From Melocanna baccifera (lineage: Eukaryota; Streptophyta; Magnoliopsida; Poales; Poaceae), in the NCBI GenBank assembly GCA_036346265.1, contig CM070700.1, positions 25,779,862 through 25,843,861 of the forward strand: a stretch of 64,000 bases of DNA, given 5' to 3'. How positions within the stretch are numbered: position 1 is the stretch's first letter; the number at the start of each line of letters is the position of its first letter. The notes under the pieces were generated by a model, which saw only the letters and a program-made list of their open reading frames with translations, had not been told where the DNA came from and searched no databases. Below are positions 12,616-24,700 of this stretch, one piece after another. Position numbers and translations under genes: made by a program.

Positions 12616-15046
12616 TGTAACACCCAGCAATAAAAAAAGGAAACTCCTAATCCTAACCCTAATCAACACCATATAAAAGCCAAGGGGAGAGCCACCCCAT
12701 AGCAGCCGCCGCCTCCTTTTTCTTTTCTTCCCAGGTGCATCTTCCTCTCTCTCTCTCCATCTTCCTTTCTCGGTGGCAGTGGCGAGCGTGGCGCGGGCCA
12801 ACGCGCGGGGCGGCCAGTGCGGGTGGCCAACGTAGTGCAGCGCGACTCAGGCGGCACCGGCAACGGCGCAGCTTGGCGCACAGTGTGGCGTGGAGTGGGT
12901 GACGCGCACGCGCGAGTGCGGCGCGCGGCACGGGCAGCGGTGAGGCACGGCGCGGGGGGTAGCGTGCGCGCGGGCGGCAGGTGCAAGCGGCAGCCGGTGG
13001 CCAGAGGCGGCGGCGGTGGCTGGATGACCGTTCACGGTCGTGCGTGCGAACGTGGTTCGCACAGGCCATTTTGCTACTTCACGCAGTGAACGTGGTCCTA
13101 TTCGATCAATCGTCGTTTGGCCAGCCGAACGACGATTCGCACGGCAAAAATTTCAGTGGACGCATTTTGTCCGGCCAAACGTTTTCTTTCAGTATTTCAC
13201 AATCTTGGCATAACCTCCACCTGATTCCTTCCGTTCCGTCTTGTAGGTTCTCTCGCAGCAATCGAAGGAGCACCCGGTCAATCTCACGTTTTGGGTCCTT
13301 CGTGCAGCGATCTCGCCGAGCGTGCTCAAGGTAAGTATCTCGTTGCCGTAACCACTTCCTGTTTCGCATACCACATGTTTCCAGATTACTTGTCATCCTT
13401 GCCATTACTTAGCAATTATCATATTACTAAGGTTTACCGAGTTATCATCACGTCACTCCTGCTTGCTTAGCAATTATCATATCACTAAAACTTACCTAGT
13501 CATTATCATATCACTAAAAATTATCTGATTATTATCATATTACTAATGGTTGCCTGGTTTTAGACTTCTACTATGGTGTTCATATCATGATGTTCTAGGT
13601 AACTTGTTTCACATGCTTTTAGACTTATTAGAATGCTCAATTAATTATGCTCTAGAATTTATGCTTTTAATTAAGTGATTTAGAATTAGTGCTTAAACTA
13701 TTAATTGGGGGTAACATATGAACATGTTTAGTTTAGGTTTACTAATATTAACACTCTCTTTATATTAGGGCTACGATGGTTTAGTTCTTGATACCATGAT
13801 CTATTAACTGTATGATGTTGTTGAGCTATGAAAGATTTTTATATACATAATGCATGTTAATCTGACTAATAATCACTTATCACTCAATAAAACTTAGTTG
13901 GTTGTCAACTCTTGTGTGAGCTCTAATATAATATCTCTTTTAGAATAATACCTCAAATTATATCACCGTAGTATCATTCCTTGCCGCCCTCTTAGTGGAA
14001 GTTGCTCTGTTCATTTCCAGCCTCAGCACATTCCCCTGCTTATCATTATCTTACCTTCGCCATCTTTTGGTTGCCTTAATTTCATATCATTATAACCTAC
14101 CTTCAATGTAACAATTACCTTACCATCATGTTATCTTTTCTCATCACTCTATCAAGTATTACGCTTGCCGCTCCAGCCCTAGCAAACTCTTTCAACTTCT
14201 CATAAACTTATCTCAGCCTTTCCTTTGTACCATAATCTCTTAACCATTTGATTTATTGATAATAATATAGTCACCTGGTCTGGGGTTATCCACATATAGG
14301 AGAGATTACCACCCACCTGGTAACGTACGGAGGCCGTACACTCTCGTTACTCAAGATATTACACCCCGTCACGGTTATACAGTCGAGGACGACGACGTGC
14401 CTGACTATTCTCGTATAACTGGGTATGTGGGAAGTAATCACCAGTGCCGTGCTCTAAATTGCTATATCATAGTTACCGATACCAAAATTGCCATAACTTA
14501 CTATATCACAATTTTCATTTCCATAACTTACTTAAATATCAATTATCTCTTATTCAAATGCAATTATCTCATATGTCGTATTAACCGTCATTCCCAATTT
14601 TACTCGCTATATCAATGTTTGTGGTAATCCAGTACCTTTCCCTAAATTACATATATTGCATGCTTATTTGGTTGCATCGCTTGTCCGTTAATTTATCATG
14701 TTGCAATCTTTGTTGGGTATTTACTGAGATTTTCAAATCTCACGCTTGCTCTTTTCAGTCTCAGGTAGAAGGCCAGTGAAGTGATAGCATCATGCATGGA
14801 TGGGAGCACTCGAGTTTTTAGCACCGTGGCTTGCAACTATTTTATTACTTCATTTGTTCTTCATTTGGTTAGAAGTGGACCGGTCCCATGATTCAAATAT
14901 TTATTTTAGCTTCTGCTGGCTTCTTAATAAAGTATCTTTTAAGTTTTAAATTTTCTTACAATTTCTATTGCTGCTTTTATTATTATTCTTTATTTTGATG
15001 ATGACATTTTATAGTAGCATCTTACACTGATATCTGAGGTGTTACA
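12616..15046 (+). mobile_element. Solo LTR, 2.43 kb, target duplication AGGAG
   Basis: The unit starts TGTAACACCC and ends GAGGTGTTACA, so the last nine bases are the inverted complement of the first nine. It is flanked by an exact 5-bp duplication, AGGAG (12611-12615 and 15047-15051). A TATA box (ATATAAAAG, about 12671) and an AATAAA (about 14926) give plus orientation. The first 500 bp are GC-rich, then AT-rich. Overlapping frames at 12659-13334 are composition shadows. No internal region is present, so this is a solo LTR, probably gypsy type. Confidence 0.87.
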
Positions 15047-15241
15047 AGGAGATCCAACTACGAGAACAAGCCTTTCATAATTTGCTCCTTCGCTAGCTAA
15101 AGCCCTGCTTGTTCTCCGCCCAGTTGTTGTTGTTGTGAAATTAACTTGCTTTTGTAGCATGTAATTAAAACCTTGTATTTATTTTAACCTCCTCTTTCAA
15201 TGATATGGCAGAGCTCCCGCCTTTCCGTTCAAAAAAAAAAA
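15047..15241 (+). mobile_element. LINE 3' end with poly-A tail
   Basis: The motif ATGATATGGCAGAGCTCCCG followed by CCTTTCCGTTC and a run of A (about 15230-15243) is the typical 3' end of grass L1-type LINEs. Upstream sequence is interrupted by the solo LTR inserted at AGGAG. The 5' part of the LINE and a target duplication could not be identified. Assignment rests on the recognisable 3' end and the A tail. Confidence 0.65.
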
Positions 15242-15434
15242 AAGTAAACAGACATACTGATTTTCTCACACAGGATGGGTAGATTAGACAATTGTTTATA
15301 GCTACCTGTGCTTCCAATTTTGCGTTTTTGCTAAATCAAATTACGAGTTAATGTTAGCTAAAAAATTATATGGGTGGAAGAAGCAAACACAGCTAAAGTA
15401 ACTCTCTACTATAGAAAAATTATGTGGAGAATAA

Positions 15435-15740
15435 TTGGCTATGTTTTTGTATACACGAGTTAATCAAATTCTGATGTCTGTTGCTTCAAAGGCCAGGCCT
15501 TCAAGCTCAGAAGAGGACAGGAGGATCTTGAGGGAGAGCTTTAACCAGTTTTCAACTGCTAGGAAGTCGTTTATTTCCACTCAGGTGTGTGTTTGTGTGT
15601 CTCAAACCCAACTTTTACAGCATATATATTCACCTTTGTTACTGCCTTGCTACTAACATGAGATTTCCTGGAACCACTTTGTACAGAGAAGGGAAGCAAA
15701 AGGCCAAATCCAAAAGGTAGCTGTGGCTGAGTTGTGAGAA
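15435..15740 (+). pseudogene. Possible last two exons of an unidentified gene
   Basis: A plus-strand frame from about 15435 contains SVASKARPSSSEEDRRILRE and ends at ...KSFISTQ before a consensus donor (CAG/gtgtgtg, 15586). A plausible acceptor (tttgtacag, 15687) is followed by RREAKGQIQKVAVAEL and a stop at about 15737. The frame is kept across this putative intron, which favours real exons. I do not recognise the protein. No upstream exons are seen, so it is a fragment at best. It could also be chance. Confidence 0.3.
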
Positions 15741-15962
15741 AGGTTCATGTAAATCCTCTCGTTCAGTGCTGCTGGCAATCAAGCCCGAGATCAAGCGATT
15801 AGAGGAAGACGAAAGAATTTACTTGATGACGCTGATGCCACCATATATTGCCTACAGTTATCAACATATCCGTGTAGTTGTACCTATCGTCAGCAAGTTC
15901 TGGTTATTGTAGCAGTAGAACCACCATTGGTGCAGTGAGCAACATATATAGAGCTTAGTGCC

Positions 15963-16213
15963 TGTTATGAATATTGTGTGTATTGATATGAGGTCTAAAG
16001 GACTATATATATAAGAGAGTACAAGGGATATATACCATATAGAGATAAGTCATATATGGAATAGGATACAAAGTCTATCTCCTGATACAACTCTATTTCA
16101 TCTCCTTAACTCTATTCCATATATGCCTTATTTTTATATGGCATATATCCCTTGTACTCTCCTATATATATGATCCTTTAGGCCTCATATCAATACACAC
16201 AATATTCATAACA
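15963..16213 (+). repeat. LTR of element A; near-palindromic
   Basis: The first ~79 nt (15963-16041) and the reverse complement of the last ~79 nt (about 16135-16213) agree at all but a handful of positions, and the pairing appears to continue inward to about 105 nt with small bulges. A single LTR copy could therefore fold into a long hairpin with a ~45-nt loop. Seen alone it would resemble a foldback MITE, but the adjoining primer-binding site supports an LTR. Confidence 0.8.
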
Positions 16214-16369
16214 TGGTATCAGAGCTTAGGTAAACCCTAACCTCGATCTCGTTTTACTTCCGCTGCTGCTGCCCCCGGGAGGATCAATCTCTGCTCCCGG
16301 GGGCCCCCACTTCTTCATCAAATCCAATAATAAATCTCCTAGGCCTTCCCTGCCAGATCAGATATGCGG

Positions 16370-16774
16370 CAGCAGCTCTGTCAGCAGCCACGACTTCGCG
16401 CTCACCATCCTCCGCTGCGACCACTACGCGCTCCCCAAGTGTGTGTCTCAGTTCTCCGTGCCCGTGATGGCGCGCGCGCGACCGCCAGACATCGAGTGAA
16501 GGAGCGGCAAGGACCGCATCTCCATCATCGTCCAGTCCTCGGCGCCATCCGCCCCGAGGCCGGCAAGCTCCCGTCCTCCTCCGTGCTCGCGCCAGCACTC
16601 GAAGCGGGCCCACGGCTCCCACACGCCGTCATCGGCCGATCGGAGGATGAGCCACGCGCCTAGGTTGGAACGGCTCACACGGTCCGTCCCCGGCGAGGCC
16701 ACGAACGGCGTCACCATCGAGGCCAGTGCCATGGGGGAGCCCGACAGGTCGTGCACTGTCACAGAAGACCCCAC
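16370..16774 (-). pseudogene. Captured DUF1005-family gene fragment (antisense to element A)
   Basis: On the minus strand the frame 16448-16774 reads SSVTVHDLSGSPMALASMVT, then PFVASPGTDRVSRSNLGAWL, then LILRSADDGVWEPWARFECW. This is the conserved core of plant DUF1005 proteins, a family of unknown function with motifs of the form VHDL.GSPVA.ASMVTPFV.SPG.DRVSRSNPG.WL. The reading continues with a frameshift toward 16370. Only about 110-130 residues of a roughly 400-500 residue protein are present, without start or introns. It lies inside element A in opposite orientation, so the element's transcript would be antisense to the parent gene. Confidence 0.75.
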
Positions 16775-17225
16775 TTGGAGCCCGGGCCGCCGCTTGGCTC
16801 ATCCGCCCAGGGTCGCCTTCCTCCTTAGATCCGGGGCCGCCACCTCAGATCTAGGGTCGCCGTCCTCGCCTGGGGAGCCGCCTCGCCAATCTGGGGCCGC
16901 CGCTTGGAGCCCGGGCTGCTGCTTGGCTCGTCTGCCTCGCCTCGTCCGCCCTTCGGCTCCTTCCTCTTCAAGTCCACCTCAGACCAGACTGACCGAGCGC
17001 CGATTCGAAGTCTTGCCGATCCGACCAAGACTGCGCCGACGAGGCACCCGCCGGTGGCATCGAGCCCGCCGCCCTGCGTGTCCATCAGCTCGTGCATCCG
17101 TCGCCGCCGCCCGACCGGCTGCGGGTGGCATCTGCGCCCGCCGCAGCGCTGCGCGGCCTGCGCTCATCGCCCATGGGCCCGACCGACTGCGCACGCCGCC
17201 CGCTGCTGCCGGTTCTGCGCCCATT

Positions 17226-19742
17226 TGTGAGACCCCGGAGTAAAAACTCCTAGATCCCCTGTGTATTACAGTACTAGTCCCAGATCAACGCTAGTACACA
17301 CAGTTAACCAGAAAAAAATACGTTGCCAAACACGCTTTATTTCAATAATAACTGAAGTTCATAATTCTTGGCCCAAGGCCTTACAACTATGGTTCACAGA
17401 ACCTCTTACACAAAAGTAAAGATAACAGCGGAAGCAAAATAGCTCAAAAAGACGGCCCAACAATCTGCCACAGGCAATTGACTGGGGAAACGAAGCCTAG
17501 TCCTCGGCAAAACCTTCATCACGGCTTCCTCGAAGTAGCGGTAATCCTCCTCTTGAGCTTCATAGTCTTCTGCTATTTAATTTGTAGAGCAACCGGTGAG
17601 TACAAAAATGTACTCCGCAAGTCTTGGAAAAGATGCATTAGATGTAGGGTTTCTCAAAGGAAGGTTATATGGTTCTTTTTGCAGAAATCAACATTTTATT
17701 TCAAATTTACATACTTACTTCAAAAGCAAGTTGTTAAACAATTTGTTTTCTATAATTGAAACTAGATTATTAATTTAGTGAATGTTTCATCCACCAACGC
17801 TAATAACATAGGCTATATCCGCCAAGATTCAAAATAAAGGTTAAATCCACCTGGACTGGTCACATCGACCAGACCAAAATCACGAGAGTTCCTTCCACTC
17901 CCGAGTTTTCCAATAACATTTTCTTTTTAAATTAAAAACCAAAACTCTACCATGTGAATGCATTCCTTGCTCGCCCTTGACCGTGGGCACGGCTATTCAA
18001 ATAGTTTATTACTCTGCAGAGTTCGTACAACTTTTCCCACAAGAGATAAATTATCTTAACAGTCAACATGCTTCCTTTGGCACAAGACCCAGATAAAATA
18101 TCACAAAGCTTTTCACCTACTCTAGTATAGTTCTATATCACCCGCTGAGGTTTCACCGCTGAAGGGTTAAATCCACCACATTCAGAAGCCCCCTCTTGCG
18201 CCTTGTGAGTGCAGTAAATCTCTGCCCCTCACTTTAAGCAACCAGTAAATCCCTGGTACCCATTTTCCAATGGTGACACAGAAGCTAAACTATTATAGGT
18301 TAATTAGCTAGGTTGCACCTATTTCAACTTGTGGTTGTACTGTTTTGCTTCGTTTGGATAAACACAAGAGTCGGTCCTTAGACGACTAGGGTGGATCATT
18401 CACAATCCCAATTCTCGTGCTAAAACCGCACCAGCCAATCATTCCATCCACCCTGGTCTAACTTTCATTTTAAATTTCCTTTTTAAATTAAAATTACAGT
18501 GGTAACATCCATTACCACTAGTTTAAACAAATTTTTAAATACAATACATTCATCAACAACTTTTTCCATATGAGCATTTTAATACTAATCAGCTAAACTA
18601 AGCATACTATAATAATCTAAATTCAACAGATAATACTAACTCATTTATGAGTCAAAGAATATCCTATGTTGACAAGGGTACATAGTAAGCAATTTCCAAA
18701 GAAGGATATAACAAGCTTGGCATTTATCTAAATTTTCTAAAATTAAATTATTACTTTATACAACATAGCCATGCAATTAATTTAAAATATTCATGAAATC
18801 ATTTACAAAATTTGGGATTAAAATGGTCAAGGAGACTTGCCTTCTTGCAGTAAGCGAGGATCTTCCTGGAGTTGCTCTTGAAAATCTTCCGAGAATTCGG
18901 TCTCTACACGAGAAACGAGAAGAACCAAATAAATAAAATAAAAATCAAACTCAAAAATTAATAATAAGTATACCAAATGAAAGTTTGGAATTTTAGATGA
19001 ATTTAGAAATTTGAATGGGTCAATTTGGAATTAAAATGAGGAAGATATGGCTTTTGGAAGTTTAAAATCAAAGAAAAAGAAAAAGGACTGATTTCTGGAA
19101 TTAAATTTCTACTGAAAAAGAATTATGACGTCAGCAAGAATTATTTTCCTTAAGAAAAATCGGAATAATGACGTCAGCAAGGGAATTAAATAAATTTACA
19201 GAGGCTGAAAGGTGGGGCCGATCCACGGTGGACCGAGTCCACGGAGGGATAGAAATGCTGACGTGGTACAATGAGGGAATGACACGTGGCATCCGGCGTG
19301 GCGATCTTGGCGTGGCACTGGGCTCGGGTTTTCATTGGCGTGGCGGTGACATGGCGACACGTGGCGGTAGGGCGGCGTGTCGTGGCAAGGTGAATCGACC
19401 ACGTAAGCTAGGGCTGGCGACACGTGTCGCCCGAGGAAGATTTAGGGGCTCGCACTTAAGAAAATATTTCCAATCTATATTGGTATTAATTTCTTGTTTT
19501 AAACAGCTGGCGGCGGTGGCTCGATCCGGCGGCATGGAATTCCGTGTGAACTTTTATAGGCGCGGCACGTCCAGATCCATCGGGAAGCCTCAATCAAGGG
19601 AAGAGCAAGGCCGTTCCTGTGTAAGTATAAAGGGGTCTATCAAGAGAAGGCTTAATTAATTTAGATTTTACGACCTTCTTGTTTGAAAGGAATTTGGTCC
19701 CCAAAAAATAGCTCTAGAACTCAGGTGGTTAGAGATCTTACA
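17226..19742 (-). mobile_element. LTR of a gypsy-type element, minus orientation, no target duplication
   Basis: The left edge, TGTGAGACCCCGGAG, matches the reverse complement of the end of the solo LTR at 11567. On the minus strand a TATAAAAG (19552-19559) and an AATAAAG (17335-17342) sit where U3/R and the poly-A site of such an LTR should be. The right edge ends CTTACA at 19742. Flanking five bases are CCATT (left) and TTTAC (right), which do not match, so one or both borders result from recombination or deletion. It separates element A from the LRR end of the CNL gene, whose stop codon lies at 19744-19746. No coding sequence. Confidence 0.6.
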
Positions 19743-19743
19743 T

Positions 19744-21056
19744 TTACCGCCGTTCGGCAAATTCGAGTAGTTCCATCTCCTCCTTGGTCCGCAGTTCATT
19801 CTTTTCGAATGGCTGCTGTATCTCGGTAAGCTTAGCGCAGTCGGATATCTGGACATGTTGTATGGATGAAAGAGCATCCAGTCCTCCGATGGATGATAAC
19901 TCCGAGCAGTAACTGAGAACCAGGTATTTCAGCTTGCTAGTGTCGATCGAGCTCAATGGAATCGAGTGCACGTGGAGACAGGAACTCAACTCCAGAAGGG
20001 TGAGAGAGGTGAGGTTCTGTAAGCAGCCTGGAAATGACTTGTCGAGCTCACCGCAATCAAAAATAGAGAGCCGTCGGCGAGCGGGGGTCCCACAAATGTA
20101 TGGATAGGGAGTGATACTAGCCTCCAACACCCCACAATCACTATCGACTTGATGGATGGCAGATATTCACACCCGTGCAGGGTTAAAGTGGTGAGGGGAA
20201 GATGTGCAATGCTGCTGCTGCTGCTTCCATGCTGCGTCCTGTCATCACCTGTTGAGCCAGCCGGCGTACCATCAGCAAAACCTGTGAGCGCCTCAATTCC
20301 TACCGAGAGTAGCCTCAATTGTTCGAGGGAAGGGAGGGGGATTGGTAAATATCTCAAGCAGCGACATTCGAAAATCTCTATCGACTTGATGGATGGTAGA
20401 TATTCCGGAGACAAGAACTGGTCAAGACTTGTCAACTTATCACACCTGTCCAGGCGTAAAGTGGTGAGGCGTGTGAGGGGAAGAAAGCCATTGCTACTGC
20501 TTCCTTGCGGCATCCGGAAACTTTCAGAATCGTTAAAGTTGGATTTAACCAACTTGGAGATTCATTGCCCCCAAAGCCTTGGACTTCAAGACGTTCAATT
20601 CTTGAAGGAGGACGCAAGACCTCGAGCACTTCGTTCTCCCCCCACATCCAGCTGACTTTGATCGATCGCCAATGTAGAACCAATTCCTTAAGGTATTGCT
20701 TGTCAACAAGTCTAGCCTCAGCGGCTTCTTCCATACTCCGAACATTACAAATGGATCTGATCGAAAGCTGCCCAGTAAGCTGATTCATGCCCTTCAACTC
20801 AGAAATTCTCCGTCCATTCTCCTTCCCAACCTGAAAACATCTCAAGTTCCGTCGAGAAGACAGATTTCCAAGCCCACTTAGCGTTGGTAACTTCTCCGAG
20901 CATTTCGCTGGCAGAGCTAGACGACGCAAATTGACTAGCTTTGTAACGTCATGATGAATTGTTTGCAGACTTGAACGTGTAGCATCGAAAACTTGTAGGC
21001 TGTGAAGGCACTAGAATTCCTCAGGTAATTCTTGTACTAGAACATCGGGCGCCTTA
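19744..21056 (-). pseudogene. CNL disease-resistance gene, copy 1: LRR part
   Basis: Three overlapping minus-strand frames (20432-20929, 19986-20552, 19744-20130), with a readable extension to about 21056, encode leucine-rich repeats typical of grass CC-NBS-LRR proteins. Examples are TKLVNLRRLALPAKCSEKLP, LSGLGNLSS, LVDKQYLKELVLHW, LTRLTTLRLDRCDKLTSL and LTSLTLLELSSCLHV. At least two frameshifts and an internal stop (in the block after LPEEF) break it. The last frame ends in a stop at 19744-19746, a natural C-terminus. The orientation and partner pieces at 28000-29248 and 32642-33205 show it is the 3' end of one gene. Known LRRs of this class recognise pathogen effectors; this copy is not functional as it stands. 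Confidence 0.85.
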
Positions 21057-21088
21057 CCATGACTTCAATTATAGAAATTAATTCACGC

Positions 21089-21211
21089 TCTAATATAGAC
21101 ACTTCAAGTATATGACAGATAGAGACCATCGCAAAAATTAATCTCTACTTCAATATAGAATTTTCACTTTAATATAGACACTTGAAGGAGATGACAGATA
21201 GATGCTATCCT
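21089..21211. repeat. Two copies of a ~45-bp direct repeat, 78 bp apart
   Basis: TCACGCTCTAATATAGACAC at about 21089 and TCACTTTAATATAGACACTT at about 21167 open two similar blocks. Each also contains ATGACAGATAGA. They sit in the sequence next to the LRR fragment and may belong to the Helitron terminus. Confidence 0.6.
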
Positions 21212-21779
21212 ATTTAAGTATCAGGATTTAAAAGAAGGCATAACAAATTATGTAGATAGTGTCCACACATTCTATAGCACAAAGTATGAAGCAGCTACAT
21301 AGCTGGACAGTGTTTGCACAGCCCTCGCAGCCCATAGGGTTCTGTCTAAGGCATACGTTACATGTTACATCAGAATTCGTCATTACCAAACATAGAGTCG
21401 ATAGTTTAGAATACTGATCCAAATGACCATCGAAAACACTAAAGTAGTTGCATGACGCTAAAAACTAAATCAGTAGCAAATAGTACAGCTTGTAGCCATG
21501 AAGTTCCAAAAAATAACATCCATCCGATTAGCATAGCAGGCAAGTTCATGACACTATGTCAGATACCAAACAACGGCCGATCAGTGAATATACACACACA
21601 TCTTGTTGCAGTTGGTAGATGCAAAAGTAGTGAGCCGTCTTGTGCCTAAGCATCTTTTGTTGACCTGTAAAGGAAAAAGGGCTTTAGAAAGTGGGCTAAG
21701 TGGAGTAAGGAAACACACATGATGTTATTCTATATCAAGCATGAGAGTTTAGGCAACGGATATATTAGAGCAAGAAAGC

Positions 21780-24700
21780 ACCTAGGTTTGGCGGTGTCAT
21801 CTGCACAAGCATCACCATCACCATCTCTAGCGATATCATCTTTAAAGTGTTTCTTTGCAGTATTTTTCTTAGGCGCTGAGCGAGACCTATAAGCGAGTCA
21901 TTATGTCATGTATGTATATATAAGGGTGGATCCTGATTTGCGGTAGAAAACAAAGCAAAGAAATGCATTGTCAGTGGGGCTAACCTTTTTCCTATCACAG
22001 TCCCTTGAGTCTTCGTTGAATCACCAAAACCAATATCAGAAGCAGTCTATGGTGAAGTAGGGCAAGAAAAAAAAGGACCATGTCAGTTCAGACATCTAGG
22101 AAACCCGTTAACAAACAAACAATTGTACCACACTTAAATGAGAATAATAGCTTTGCCTATGTTTTTCGGATGTATTTCAAGCATCACAGTATAATCAATG
22201 TTCACATATCTTTTCAAAACTTACTAACCAAAAGAAAAATCTTATATCATCATTTTTTAGCGTAGTGCTTGATGTTCTGCTAACTCTGAAGACTCGGCAA
22301 CTCTGAACAACATAGGCAAAGCTTTGATTAGCTCTGCTAACTCTGAAGTTTAGCTTTGCCTATGCTTGAAGTTGTGAATCATGATATGCAACTAATCATA
22401 GCATAGCATAGCAGAACTATAGCATAGTATAGCAGAACTAATCGTTATTAAGCATAGCATAGCTGGGAAAAATATTGTGTACATATACATGGTTGCCGAG
22501 TTGACTACACAATTAATCTAATCAAAACCTAGGCAAAAGGCCAACAAACCTTGTTACAACAACTCATTAGATAGTAGTCCTAGTGGCGTTGTTGTACTGT
22601 GGCCTTGTTACAGCAAAAGGCCAGGAGTAAACCTTACCTTGAGCACATTTGCACCACCACTATCCTGTGGCGTTTCGGGTGACTCTGCAAGTGTTACCAC
22701 AACACTAATAGGCTTTGAAATTGTCTTTGTTTGGAGTAAAGTCAGGTATTGACCTTTCTGTGGAGTGTTATACACATTGTATAGTAGTGTTAGAGGAAGT
22801 CAAGACATATGGTATATATATGGATAAATTATATTTCTGTTTGAAAAATGAATGTGTAAATTGCTGACTTTTTTTAGAAACGATTTACCTCATCCTTAGT
22901 GGTGTCTATGGCACTTTGTGGCGTCACTGGTGGTTCATGGGTGAGAAGAGTTTCTTTACTTGGCGTAGGGCTTGAAGCGTGGCTAGCCTCTGAAGTAGCA
23001 GGTGGCAAAGGTAAAGCTAAGGGGGCACTTTTCTGAGGAGTGTTCCGCATGCTGCTGCTTGCACCTTGAGAAAGCATGTGCGACGATGACTGTGATCCTG
23101 CAGGTGTCATTGGAAGAAGAGCATTGCTAGCATCTATTTCCCTAATGACTGCGTTGACCTGGAAACAGACGTTGCTAGAACCTATTGTGTTCTCAGTGAA
23201 ACTAACATTCCATATGTAAATCTTCTCTAGGAGCCTCGTGATTTCATCTGGAATGAAACCACGTGGTTTATCAGCGATGAGAGTATCAACTGTCTTCTTT
23301 GAGGTATTTGAGTTGTCAGCCCAAAGAGAATAAATTCAGTATCACCCGTTTCATCTCCAGCAATAATGCATAGTTTGTACCTACGGTAGATGGAGAGTAG
23401 GTTAGAAAGCCTACTAGTACAGAGCAAGGTGCCCAGTGCCAGATAGTAAGAGAAGGTAGTAAACATTATCTGACCTTAGGGTAGGTGCACCAATGATACC
23501 ACAGTCAGGACCAGTGCATCTGTATGAGTCACCATGAGGCTTGGTTGTTCTGAGACACTTGTTGCAAGAGTTGTACCACCATGAATTGTCGATCTTTCGT
23601 ACCGTCACTGTGACAAGAAACTCTTTTTTCTATAAAAGATGCAGTGAAAGTGAGTAACCATTGATATTCATGGACATGGTAGAGTTATGAAATACAATAA
23701 TAAAAGCGTACCTTATTTTTGAAAGGGTGAAGGTACTTGATATCAGAGACCTTTTTTGGTTCAGCAGCAGCTTTTGGTTCACCTGAAGTCATGTGTTCAT
23801 CCCATTTAATTGGCTCATGCATGCTTCTCACTCTAATTAGGTCAGCGAGCAGAGGAATCATTTGTTAAAATGCAGAAAAAGATGGCTGACATCTGCAGGT
23901 ATTAAATATTCAAACCAATATATTACCTGGCCATAAGGCCTTTTGCTTCAGGGACCTCAGGATTTATATACCATTTGCACGCTGAACCGCCTGTCAGTGA
24001 TACCTTGTCTGAAACACCAGGTATTAGGGCTGGGCTTCTGGTAGTAGTCGATGCACAATAGCATAACAGATATACCTGCAAAGCGCTTGACAAGAGTGCC
24101 AACAAATATCACAACTTGTGGAGAAGCCTGCCCATCCTTGTGCACTTGTTCGCCTGGGAATGACGTAGCCCGCTCACCCCAAAGCACAACATCAATTGTA
24201 GCATTGCTATTGTTCCAGTGAAATCAAATGCAAGTTAGAACATTTCTCAAAGAGCACTACCACATATAAGCTGTCAAACAGACACTATTATTGTACAGGC
24301 AAACAAAAAAATATGCCATGACCAATAGGCATGCATAACTGACCCCGCGTTGCCTACAGTGATAGTTCTCTTCAAGTTGTCTGTCTGTCGCGATCTTGCC
24401 CGTAGCGTTGAAACATTTGAGATCATGGTGATCACTCCGATGACATCTAATTTGGGTAACGGTAATGCATAAGCAAGTGTTGAATGCTTTTTGGGATGCT
24501 AAATTTCTGTGTTCAGTGGTTTACCTATGAAGTAATTATTGCAGTCAACACACGACTGGAGCTGTTCCATGGGAGTAAGGGAGTAGGTACACACGGAAAA
24601 AGTAGGTGGAATTTCAACAACCTCCTCTACTAAAGTCCACCTTGTAAAGATGATCACGATGTCATTTGTCACTGGCTTGTACTTGTTGGATTTCTTGACT

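Larger units (their letters stand above)
15963..17225 (+). mobile_element. Small non-autonomous copia element A (5' LTR, leader, captured gene piece; 3' LTR missing)
   Basis: A 251-bp LTR (15963-16213) begins TGTTATGAATATT and ends AATATTCATAACA. It is followed directly by TGGTATCAGAGCT (16214-16226), the copia primer site complementary to initiator-Met tRNA. The leader after it (16227-16295) closely matches the leader of the element at 41278-42839 (shared block TGCTGCCCCC(A/G)GGAGGATC), so both belong to one family. The internal part carries a DUF1005 gene fragment in antisense and GC-rich low-complexity DNA with a partial duplication (16775-16800 and 16901-16927). The 3' LTR is absent because the sequence is cut at 17226 by another LTR. 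The left flank is GTGCC. Confidence 0.75.

Noticed and set aside
12659..13334. Several overlapping frames on both strands
   Set aside because: Inside the solo LTR at 12616-15046; no domain and no consistent codon use.
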